This document shows positions 10,401 to 20,481 of a stretch of DNA of 64,000 nucleotides, piece by piece. A model generated the notes under the pieces. The model did no database searches. It was not told the origin of the DNA and saw only the letters and a list, made by a program, of their open reading frames with translations. The DNA comes from Cyprinodon diabolis (lineage: Eukaryota; Chordata; Actinopteri; Cyprinodontiformes; Cyprinodontidae), in assembly GCA_030533445.1 (NCBI GenBank), contig CM060075.1:40451719-40515718 (forward strand), given 5' to 3'. The position numbers were made by a program, and so were the translations under genes. Every line of letters begins with the position of its first letter. Within the stretch, counting starts at the first letter, position 1.

Positions 10401-13400
10401 GTGTCATCCTCGACTCCTCCCTCTCCTTTCAGTCTCACATAAATACAATTACCAGGTCTGCATACTTCCACCTTCGCAACATTAACCGTCTCCGTTCCTC
10501 CCTCACCACTCATACTGCCTCTGTCCTGATCCACAGCCTCATCACCTCCCGTATTGATTATTGCAATTCTCTTCTTTTTGGCCTCCCTCATAAATCTCTC
10601 CATAAACTTCAACTTCTTCAGAACTCAGCTGCTCGTGTCATCACAAGAACCCCGTCCTTCCATCATATTTCCCCTGTTCTTCACCAACTCCATTGGCTCC
10701 CAGTTCAATTCAGAATTCAATTTAAAATCCTTCTCTATACTTTCAAAGCCATCCATAACCTTGCTCCTCCATCTGTCAGACCTCCTTCACATTGCTACCT
10801 CCTCCCGCTCCCTTAGATCCTCCTCCTCCATCCACCTCACTGTACCCCCAGCTCGACTTGTCACCATGGGGAGCAGAGCCTTCAGCCGCTCTGCACCCCA
10901 GCTGTGGAACTCACTTCCTCCCGACCTCCGCAGTATTGACTCTCTCCCCTTATTCAAAGCCAGACTCAAAACTCATCTGTTCCAGCTCGCTTATCTGTAA
11001 ATATACTGCTCTTTTCCCTATCCATGATTGTTTTTTGTTTTTATGTTCCTGTATCTGTATTTTGTGTTTTCATCTCTTTTTATTTATTTTTTGTATTATT
11101 TGTAAAGTGACCTTGAGTGTCAAGAAAGGCGCTGTTAAATAAAATGTATTATTATTATTATAGTATAGAATAGTATAGTATAGTAATTTTTTTTGTCAGT
11201 TTTAAGGAGATATAGCCTACTGGACCCATGCATCTGTGGCTAGTCTGGCTAGCTATGCTGCTTGCTATAACTGTTGTTAACTCTTTCAATTCTTATAAAA
11301 CTATAACTATTTTTATAATATCCCTGCTGAAAACGCTAAATGATGGAAAACATGGATAATTCATAGTTTTAAAAACTAAATGTGTTGCTAAATATTGCTG
11401 CCATTTATACATAAATATAATAGTAAATAATAATTATAATGTTGTCATTTATCAGTAAATATAATCCAAAGGGATATAGAGCTCACCAAACTTTGGAATT
11501 AGTTGGTTTTTCTCTTCTTGACATCAAAAGTGTCATCTGAGAAGTCATCTGATGTCCTAGCATCTCACACATTCAACAAAACTAGACGCAGGATGAAGTA
11601 AGCTGGTATTCACCATCTTTAATTAGCAGCTGTCATGACAGCACTTTTTGGTTCTCTTTAAGTTTTCTTTTTTTGAGTTTTCAGTTATACTTGGATTCAT
11701 GTCTTTCTTTGTTTTATAGTGTATTGGTTTCACTTCTATTTTGTGTTATTCTAGTGATTTTTTGTTATATTTTTGAGTTCCTATGTATTTCTTGTTTACC
11801 CTCTTGCGCTCTTGTGTCAGTCTCCTTTTCCTAGCTCCCTTCTTGATTCCTCTGTCCACACCTGCTCCCAATCTGCCGATTAGCTTGGTCTTTGTTCAGT
11901 CACCAATGTAAACACCTCATGTTCAGTCACTTTTTGCTGGTTCCTCGTCATTTTCTGGCTCCTCATATGGGTTTTTCCTGGATGTCTCCTAGGTTTTGGT
12001 TTTATGTATTTATCATTATGTTTTTTTGCTTTATTTGATGCTTTTTGGACATTAGACCTACAAGAACTCATCTCTGCCTCCCTCATCTCGGCATTTGGGT
12101 CTCCCAAAACCTCCACTCAACATCAGCAGCTTACATAAGATATGAACAAAAACATAAAGTCATGACTCACCAGCACCTCCCTTATTGTTAAAGCCAGACA
12201 CTTGCATGCGGTAACCTTCACACTCATTATCCACTTTAAATGAAGAGTAAAGAGCAAATTTTTTATTTCCTTCAAAGTCTTCCATGTCAACCATTAATTC
12301 CTGGTTTTCAAGGCAGGTCAGCTCATGGATGTTATCCAGACCTGTAAAGGTATTCAAACAATTGATATTTGGTATTTCCATACCTTTTATGTCTTAGCAG
12401 GTATGAAGACAGGTCCTGTTAGTGTAGATATCAAAGCTTTGTAACAAAAAAATAACATGGACCATCAAATCATATTAGAAAAAAAGGCATTGAATTGATT
12501 TTTCTTATTAGCCCAATTAAGATATACACCTAACATTTTCTGCCTGTTGGTTAAATGATCTTTGGTAAGAAAGACACAGAAAAAGAACAACAATTCGTTG
12601 GAAAGAAGTAATTATGAGTTATTACAAGATATATTTTCTCCTTTCAATAAAGATTTTTTTTTATTGAATTGAAATTCCACATCTTACCAAGCCAGTACTC
12701 GCTATTAGCATTTCCAAAGCCTCTTTTGTACTCTGCCCAGGGCCTATAGAAGTTCACAGAGCCATCCATTCTTCTCTGGAAAACCTGGAAAAACAGAGGT
12801 TTCTGTTAAAGACGTCAAACAAAAATTACTCCTTTGTCAGTTCAAGCTAAAGAGAAGTTGGGGTTATTTTCCCTCTTTTACATTAGGTATACGTATTCTA
12901 AGAATAAAAAAGAACTGTTTTTTTATTTCAAGTAATGATGAACAACTCACCGTCCAGCGTCCTCCTTCTGAGTCCATGTCACAGTACACCTTCATACAAG
13001 TAAAAAATTTGATTAGTTGCTGTGATTGAGTTTCTAGTGACCCCAAGAACCCACATGTAAAGGTCAGGAACAAAGACTATAATTAGGGGTCTAGTTTATT
13101 GTTTTTTGTTTGAATTCAGTTGAAGCTGAACACTTTTGGCATAAACATATAGACTAATATTGTATCAATAATATCTATAGATATATTTCAATAATGTTGT
13201 CTCTTAATAAAGGAAAGCTTTAGTTTTTGGTACAATAAATTTGAGCCCAAACTCAAATAACATATTAACCTCATCAATGCTAAATCTACAATATATAGCT
13301 AAAGTACTGTTTATGAGGAGTAAATTGATTAAAAAAAAAAACCTTAATACATTTTAATTTATATACAATCATAGCTACTTAAATGTATAAAGAACAGAAC

Positions 13401-15701
13401 AGTTATTAAACAGAATTGGTAAATTATCTCCATTCTGGTCTAAAAAAAACCCTTTATTTTCATCTTGGTTCTTAAGAATAAACCAAACTTGAATTCTACC
13501 TGAACAGGGGATGTAGGTCCTCTGGGATAAATGGTGTAAACTCCACTCGGCTGGTTGTTGTTCTCTTTGTAGATGTGATTGCAGTCAACGGGCAGCTTAA
13601 CTTCTTTACAGCAGTGGGTCAGAAGCGGCGCAATGAAAAAGATCATGGATGACAGCTAATGGAAAAGATATAACATTTACTGAATATCCCTGTTCCAAGA
13701 AAACTGAGATACATTCAGAAACATGCAAGAATTGAACTAAAAACTTTGTGAAAAAAATGTATGCTTAGAAACAGAAGGAAGGAAGGAAGGAAGGAAGGAA
13801 GGAAGGAAGGAAGGAAGGAAGGAAGGAAGGAAGGAAGGAAGGAAGGAAGGAAGGAAGGAATTCTTAAAGCTACACACTGTAGCTTTAAGACCCCGACTCC
13901 CCCCACTGCTTCTCCCCCTCCAAAAATAAACAGACCATCATCTTGCAAAAATCTTGCAACATCACCTGTCTTGTGCACCGATCAGGAATTTACGATTCAA
14001 TGACCAAAATCCGTATCTGCCAATCCCGATATTGCTGATCCCTGATCACAGCATGAAATCCATAAATTCTTGTATACTGTTGCCTCTTGTACATTAACTT
14101 TGTTTTTATTAGTATAAAATGTTTGTATTGGTCAGAGGGGCCAAAACAAGGGGACAGATCATCCGGACAACAGAAGTAAGGTGAGACGGCATTCTGGAGC
14201 TCAGGCAGAAGCAGCCTGAAATCAGTGTAAGGAACAATGACTAATACAACTTTATAAGTGGGATGAGGCAATCTGTCATGCCCCCTTCCGGAGCTAAGGA
14301 ACCAGAGGGGTAGACATGGCAAAATGCTGGTGCTAGCTCAGGAGGGTGGAGGAGCACAGCAGTAGATCCGAGAAGCCTGCTCAGGCAACAGAACACTGAA
14401 GGCGATAGAGAGGCTATGGCTGGCCTGAGCTAGCTTTAGAGGCTAACTTGCTTTAGTCACATACAATCCCAATGACAATCTTTACAGTCACCAGTCTGTC
14501 AGCTCTGGACTGATGAAGTGCAAAGATGTCTGCCTCCATACATGTGCACACTGCTCCTTTTTAATTTTAAACAGTATTTTCTAAGGTAACCAATAAAAAG
14601 ATTGAGACATTCATTTTGTAGATAATAATAAATAACATACTTATGTATGATATGACAAGTGGTTCCTATAATTTCAAAAAGTAGAATGGGAGGCAGATTG
14701 TTTATTCATCAGGCTCCTCTCCTGTGGAACCAACTACCAGTCAAGTCTGTGAGGCAGACACCCGGTCTACTTTTAAAGGTAGGCTTAAAATTTTCCTTTT
14801 TGATCAAGCTTACAGTTCAAGTGGTTCAGGTTATCCTGAGCTATCTCTATAGTTATGCTGCTATAGGCTGAGACTGCTGGAGGACACAAAGAAACAGCAA
14901 TTTAAAATGGCCCTTCCCAGTCAAAAGCCAGCTGAATGGTAGCCCACTTCACTGCAGCTCCCCGCAAATTCCATTTCAACTTCAAGCCTCTGGCCTTCTC
15001 CTGGGAGTACATATTTTTTTACTCTGACTCCATTCTATCGGTATGTCTACTTCTGTCTCCTTGAACCCCAGTCGGCCTCAGCAGATGGCCGCTCACACTG
15101 AACCTGGTTCTGCTGAAGGTTTCTTCTTGAAAATCCCTGTAATTATTACACACTGGAGCTTTAACACATTTGAATACTATATCTCTATAGCGAATGTTTA
15201 TAGTAGACTTCTTATACACAAAAAAACATACAATACATAATGCATTAAAAACCCTTGCTAGACAAACTTAAACCTTCTGTTGTCTTAAGAGTACTTTCTA
15301 AAGACCTAGAAGTCTCATGGGAAGTGGACTGAACAAATACGTTTTGAGCAATTTCTAATGTTTTCATGCAAGCTCAAAAAATGTGTGAAACTGTAATGGT
15401 GCCTTTATGTCAGTATGACTCAGAGTGGGAGTAAGATTGATCTAGAAAGAGAGCTAGAAAGAAAAAGCATGATACAAACACCAGATGTGTAGGAAGTAGC
15501 AATCCTGTAAACAATAAAAAAAAAAGCAATTTGAACCTTTGGTAAGCTTTTTTTTGTTGTTTTTTTGTTTTTGTAATAAATTTCATATTTCACACAAAAT
15601 ATCCACCACCTAACTGATTCTAAATCTAAATAATGAATTCATTTAAATCACTTATATCTAACAAAGTATTTTTAAAGTAGAAATTACAAGCTTACCTTCA
15701 T
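7451..15701 (-). CDS. Microfibril-associated glycoprotein 4-like fibrinogen-domain protein
   Basis: Six coding exons on the minus strand: 15701-15696, 13655-13500, 12989-12951, 12784-12688, 12341-12171 and 7704-7451 (stop TAA 7453-7451). All have GT-AG borders and matching phases, giving 240 residues, close to the usual MFAP4 length. Residues 1-18 are a signal peptide ([18 protein letters not shown]). The fibrinogen C-terminal domain starts about residue 35 with GVYTIYP and continues through [18 protein letters not shown], a calcium-site segment DKDQD (172-176), [14 protein letters not shown] (182-195) and a C-terminal [13 protein letters not shown]. Such proteins are secreted oligomeric pattern-recognition lectins that bind acetylated sugars, and fish genomes carry many copies. 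Leu196 replaces the histidine that usually follows Cys195. The last intron (4.5 kb) contains a LINE. The closest alternative is another fibrinogen-related lectin (ficolin-like); no collagen region is present. Confidence 0.9.
8486..8543. repeat. (TAGTG)n microsatellite
   Basis: Pentamer repeats of TAGTG with TAGTA variants. A similar run (TAGTATAGAATAGTATAG, 11161-11186) follows the LINE, so the LINE appears to have inserted in or beside this array. Confidence 0.9.
8570..11160 (+). mobile_element. 5'-truncated L2-type LINE in the MFAP4-like last intron
   Basis: The reading frame opens with the end of an apurinic-type endonuclease ([10 protein letters not shown] near 8605-8640) and runs through a full reverse transcriptase: [50 protein letters not shown] and HCYADDTQL (YADD near 10160). 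The main frame stops at 10816. The C-terminal part resumes in another frame to 11000 with [20 protein letters not shown]. The 3' end (TGACCTTGAGTGTCAAGAAAGGCGC and an ATT-repeat tail) is typical of fish L2. The 5' half is missing, as after incomplete reverse transcription. It lies antisense to the host gene and should be removed by splicing. Confidence 0.9.
11187..12165. other. Intron of the MFAP4-like gene, unassigned repeats
   Basis: No exon apart from the flanking one. The segment 11620-12110 (beginning AGCTGTCATGACAGCAC, T-rich, with TTTTCTGGCTCC-type phrases) resembles an interspersed repeat, perhaps part of a retroelement LTR, but I cannot name it. Confidence 0.35.
13774..13860. repeat. 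(GGAA)n microsatellite
   Basis: About 21 clean GGAA tetramers inside intron 1 of the MFAP4-like gene. Open frames coding Arg-Lys-Glu-Gly or Phe-Leu-Pro-Ser repeats across it are artefacts. Confidence 0.97.
14655..15130 (+). mobile_element. Rex1/L2-type LINE 3' fragment, interrupted by another repeat
   Basis: 14655-14895 matches the end of the reverse transcriptase frame and start of the 3' region of the LINE at 43.6-47.4 kb (GGCTCCTCTCCTGTGGAACC, TTATCCTGAGCTATCTCTAT). 15040-15130 matches the same LINE further on (CTTGAACCCCAGTCGGCCTC). Between them, about 14900-15030 is a different repeat that recurs inverted at about 40100-40285. It lies in intron 1 of the MFAP4-like gene. Confidence 0.75.
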
Positions 15702-15809
15702 CCTTATAGTTAATAAGGATAAAACAGATGAAACCTTGATGTTAGTAATGATAGATGCTGAATGAACTCATCAGCTCCTCTTCAATGTCTCAGACTTTAA
15801 GACACCTCT

Positions 15810-15816
15810 ACTTATA
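15810..15816 (-). promoter_or_regulatory. TATA-like box of the MFAP4-like gene
   Basis: Minus-strand TATAAGT in GGGTATAAGTAGAGG, about 110 bases upstream of the ATG at 15701. Predicted transcription start is near 15780-15785, giving a short first exon with only two codons (Met-Lys) before the donor at 15695. Confidence 0.5.
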
Positions 15817-17880
15817 CCCAGCAAATGTGCTGAGGTTTGACAACACTGGGATAAAAAAAACCTGAAGCATAACACATTACTTCATGGAAAAAAAAAAAAA
15901 ACACGTTCCCCTTTATCACATTACCAAACAAATAGTGGATTTTGACAAAGTTCTGCGTTGCTATGGAACACCCCTCTGTTTAAAAAAGTTGGAAACACAC
16001 TATTAGCACCTTCCAAAAACATTTGATCTTTTCTCACTAATATTCATTAGGAAACAACTTTGAAGCTATTTCTTAAACATCCCAAGAAAGCCCTGTCAAT
16101 TATCTATGACAGCTGTTGATGAAATGTGTATATAATGGGTAAGTTTAGGAATTTCAATTATAGATGACTACACCAAGAAAAAAAATCCTAATAATTTAGT
16201 TGAAATCACATTTGTGTAGTTAATATCAGTAAAACATCAATTGTTAAAAAATACAGGGGTCCAATAACTTCCTTTCTGTATGTTTCTGTTGTTCACATAT
16301 TTGTCTTCTTTACTTTTCACAGTAGTGCTCCATGTTTTATCCTGTCTTTAATCTATCTCTTTAGACGTTATTCTATCAAGTTAATTCTAAAATAAAATAA
16401 TTATAAATGTATAGAAGAATGTTTGGGGTGAAGTAGACTGTGACCTTAAATAAAAATGTAATTTAAAGCAGTCATGTGTTCAGAGCATCTGTAAAAATAT
16501 ATTCATATTAGTTTGTATTGTGATGTAGTGGGTGGATTAGACATTTAAATCAAGCAAGGTAAAAGTATTGCTTAACTAACTATTAACTATTGTGTTTACC
16601 TTAACTGCTAATGACAGTCAAAGGCTAAGTAGACCTAGTGGCTAATTTCTGACCCAGTCTAACAAAGCTAACAAAGATCATTCTACATTTCCCTCTGAGT
16701 TTACACTCTCAGTTGTTGTTTAATAACAGTTAATTCTTGTATTGACATTACTAGCAGTTGAAAAAGAAGTAAGGCCGCTACTTTTACCACACCTAGACGA
16801 AGACTAATATTAATGATGATAGTAGTAACAGATAAATACATTTTTTAGTGTTTGTCAAATATATTTCAAATATTTTGTCAATGAAGAAAAAGGAAGTAGA
16901 CTAAATTAATAGACTAAGACATTAACTCCTGCTTATGTATATTGATATATATACATGAAGATATGTTGGATAATTTTCCCACTTAAAATATCAAAAGAAA
17001 CATAAATACAAAATACTATTTCAATAGATTATCAGAGTAATTTGGGTATGTGGCCTTTAATTTTTTAAAATTTTATATTTGATATGTTTTCTTAAATTGT
17101 AAATGGGATACAATGTGGGATAAGCCTGAAGGAAAATGGATGGATTGAGGTATCGAAAGAGTAAGTAGGGAAAAAAGAGTTGGCAAATTAGCAGCAGACG
17201 CATTCACACACACTTCAATACATTCTTATCTTGTACAAGCATGTCAGTTGATATCATTCAGCCAAAGTCCATATGAACCATATCTGTTTACTTGTCTTAG
17301 CTGACCTAAATACATACTGGAAATAGGCTAGGTAGAAAATTGTTTGATGAATTAAATATCCTGCACTAAACATCTTACTTACAGCATAGTTCAAAGAACT
17401 TAAATTTGTCCCCTCCTGCTTTACATTCTTTGATTTGCGAAATACCATTGATTTTGTTAAACTTGCTGAAATAAGAAGTCCAGGCTATAGATGGCATTTA
17501 GAGGTTAAGGTAACAAACTTACATAGATAAGGCTTATCAACAAAGAAGATCAAACATAAAGCTTTAAAAGACACATTCAAATAGTTGTGTTGCTGCTGGT
17601 GCTGATCTGTTTAAAGACAAATGAATAGATTAAAAAAAATAAAAAAATACATTAAAAATGATTAAAGTGATTTTTATAACAAAGATTTTTTTTTTTTTTT
17701 TACTTTGCAACCTGATTTCACCGATAAATTCCCTCTGATTAAGTTACTAAACTTATAAAATCCCACAAAAATCAGATGGATTCAAGTCTCTCAGAGAGCT
17801 GACTGTTGGACTGAGGCTTGGTTTCTGTATTGGACCGGACTGGATCAAATCGATCAGGCAAAGCTCTCGATTTACTGATC
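15817..17880. other. Gene-free AT-rich stretch
   Basis: No exon, RNA gene or named repeat that I can support. Short poly-A and poly-T runs only. Confidence 0.4.
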
Positions 17881-18015
17881 AATCTACGTTCCCACCCTCA
17901 CCTACTGTATGGTCATGAGATCTGGGTAATGACCGAAAGGACAAAATTGCGAATAAAAGCGGTAAAAATTTGTTTCCTTAGCAGGGTGGCTGGCAGGATA
18001 TATGTAAAAAGAGCT
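17815..18015 (+). mobile_element. Rex3/RTE-type LINE fragment
   Basis: The frame near 17890-17990 reads LLYGHEIWVMTERTKLRIKA then FLSRVAG, the conserved C-terminal region after the reverse transcriptase in fish Rex3-type elements (commonly LTYGHExWVMTERTRSRIQA). Only this piece is present and no open element remains. Confidence 0.7.
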
Positions 18016-18320
18016 GCACACTTTGAACATAAATGTAAGGAAACTGGAGAGAAAGTGAATGCTCTATGTTCCTACAAGAGTCCCAGCTGATCTGAAAAAA
18101 ATGTTTACGTTTGCTGTATGAAATGACCCTGTATAAAACAAGAGCAGCATATTTATCCTAACATCAGAATCAGTCATCAGACAAACTTTAATAATCCCAG
18201 AGGGAAATTACTTATATCACATATATCTACCCTGTAAACAACGACTTCTGGTTGTGTCCTTAGTCATTTAAACTGAAAAAAATATACTTGAAATTTCCAA
18301 TCTGCTTTGAAATTACATGA

Positions 18321-18380
18321 ATCCTTATCCTGCTATATCATAATTCGATTGAATTATGATATACAGTAGCAGGATAATGA
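18321..18380. repeat. Near-perfect palindrome
   Basis: Left arm ATCCTTATCCTGCTATATCA plus TAATTC, loop GATT, right arm GAATTATGATATACAGTAGC plus AGGATAATGAT. The right arm has a 4-base insert and one mismatch. Arms of about 26-30 bp could form a cruciform. It may be a miniature inverted-repeat element or its footprint. Confidence 0.75.
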
Positions 18381-18479
18381 TAAAGCTAAATTTTACTCAA
18401 TGATTAATGAGGTCTTAATAATCCATTGGATAAGATAATTCAGAAAGGTAAATTGTTCTATACCTGTATTCTCTTATAT

Positions 18480-18690
18480 GGGGGACGGGTGGCCTAATGG
18501 TTAGAGCATTGTGCTTGGGTCTCAAACTGTTCTGAGTTCAAGCCCCCCACACTCCCATAGACCCATAGCCCACACTGCTCCCCCGGCATGGCACAATGGC
18601 AGCACACTGCTCCCAAAGGGGATAGGTTAAATGCAGATTTTAATTTCATTGCTCTGTACTTGTGATACTGTAATTACAAAATATCACAAA
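18480..18690 (+). repeat. tRNA-derived SINE
   Basis: The head (GTGGCCTAATGGTTAGAGC and, 30 bases on, GAGTTCAAGCCCC) has A-box and B-box-like promoters for RNA polymerase III. The body (CACACTGCTCCC, GGCACAATGGCAGC, ACTGCTCCCAAAGGGGAT, GGTTAAATGCAGA) is the same as in the copy at 33975-34176. It is mobilised by a LINE partner and is non-coding. Confidence 0.75.
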
Positions 18691-18725
18691 AAAAAAAAAT
18701 CATTAATAGTGATTAATGATATATA

Positions 18726-18726
<1 letters not shown>

Positions 18727-18778
<52 letters not shown>
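18727..18778. repeat. (TA)n microsatellite
   Basis: Twenty-six TA dinucleotides, immediately after the SINE and an AT-rich tail. Confidence 0.97.
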
Positions 18779-18782
<4 letters not shown>

Positions 18783-20250
18783 TGGAAACATAAAATAAAA
18801 TTAACATTGATTTATATCTACTTAATGTAGCACTGCATACACAGTTGAACAACTATTCAGTTTCAGCTTATTTATATAGTGCCATATAACTAATTTTGAT
18901 TACATATTTGACAAAAACTGCATTATTTTATTTTGAAGACTTATGTGTAATACTTATACAATTGGAAACAGGAGTGTACATGGATATGCCTATTTTTGCT
19001 TTTGTTGCTGTTTCTTATTTTATTGTATTTTTTATTTTACTTCAGACTTTTCATTAGGTCAGGATTTTTTTTAATTCCCTTCGTGGAATAAAAATAAACT
19101 TAATATGTAAACTGGTATTGCTTAGTGTTCTGCTAAAGTTTCCAGATAAAGTTGTTATCATTTAAGGAACTGTTCTTTTTCCCCTATCCTTTATCTTTTC
19201 CCCAAGGTCAGATATGAAGTCAGAAGACTTCAAGATGGTGTTTGACCTCATAATCCTGAATTCCCTCCCATTGTTTTGTTTTAATGTGATCTGTAAAAAA
19301 ACTTGAGAAAAATATTGAAAGCCAACAGTAACACAAATTTTATTTAATATCAAATATTTTTTTTAATGAAAATATGCATCAACAGTGTTGTAAGTTGTCT
19401 TTTGTGATTAAAGTGAATGCAAATGTACCAGGAAGTGTAACATATTTGATTATGCTGCACGTGCATACTACATTTGGATTAAATATTAAACACTGGGATG
19501 TTTATGCAGTTCAAAGGTAAGGCACGTGTTTAAGTAAACACAAAATACTTGGTGGCTAGTGACTAGTTACTTTTACTTAATTACAGCTACTAGTGAAACT
19601 TTTTCCAAAAAATATTATTTTTTGAATACTTTTAATGCATCATATACTTTATTTTTACTTGAGTAATACTTTGATATAGCATCAGACTCAATTCAGGGAC
19701 ACTCTCACTTCAGTTAAATGAATGGCTACTCAATTCATAGTGAGCAACTTCCTTGAATAACAAAAAAATGTTTGTTCAAAGGGAGCAGTGCTACAAGAAA
19801 AATAGACATAGTTAATGTTTATATCAGCAAAAACCTAACACGAGCTTTGGAGATCAAGTAATTGCATAAATATTTGTCAACAGACTCAAGTTGTATTTTT
19901 AAAGAAAAATTGGTATATGGTATTTTAATTATCTATTTCTAGATCGATCATGAACTTTTAATTATTAAACTTTGGTCAGTCTTTATTGCCTTTTATAAAT
20001 CAGATGCGTTACTCAGTTCTTGTAGCCTTTTTTTCCCCAAAAAATACTTTTTTACTCTTATTTGAATAATTTCTTGGATGGGTTCTTTAAGCTTTTATGG
20101 TATTATAAGATATAGTCACAAAATATGTTTTATAAGCTACATTTGGACTTTGGTAAATGTTTGAATTAGGTCTTTTCAAAAGATAAGAAATCAAGACAGG
20201 GGATTTTGTTTTCTTAAATGCACGTGCCAGTTTCCTTGTTTGGAGGCTGG
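18779..20250. other. Gene-free stretch with a possible hAT remnant
   Basis: No exon. 19545-19665 contains phrases such as TAGTTACTTTTACTTAATTAC and TTTTACTTGAGTAATACTTTG that resemble ends of teleost hAT-type miniature elements, but no target-site duplication can be drawn. Confidence 0.35.
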
Positions 20251-20259
20251 GATAGAAAG

Positions 20260-20266
20260 TATAAAA
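20260..20266 (+). promoter_or_regulatory. TATA box of lectin A
   Basis: TATAAAA at 20260-20266, followed by GG. The ATG at 20482 lies about 190 bases beyond the predicted start. No clear 5' intron was identified. Confidence 0.6.
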
Positions 20267-20481
20267 GGCCTGATTTTTTAGTCCTCCAGCATATCTCAAA
20301 AAGGCTACAGACTGATCTTGATAGGGTTGTTCTGCTGTAAAATTTAAGGAAACTGACAAACTTCAATTTCTCTTTTTGGTTCTAAGAGTTTAGTTTAATG
20401 CTAAACTACTATCCTGAGAAATCTTATTTGTTCTGTTTTTATTGAAGCTCTTTATTATCTTTGACCATTATTATTCAAACT

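Noticed and set aside
13715..14003. Open frames coding Phe-Leu-Pro-Ser or Arg-Lys-Glu-Gly repeats
   Set aside because: They come from the (GGAA)n microsatellite in an MFAP4-like intron.
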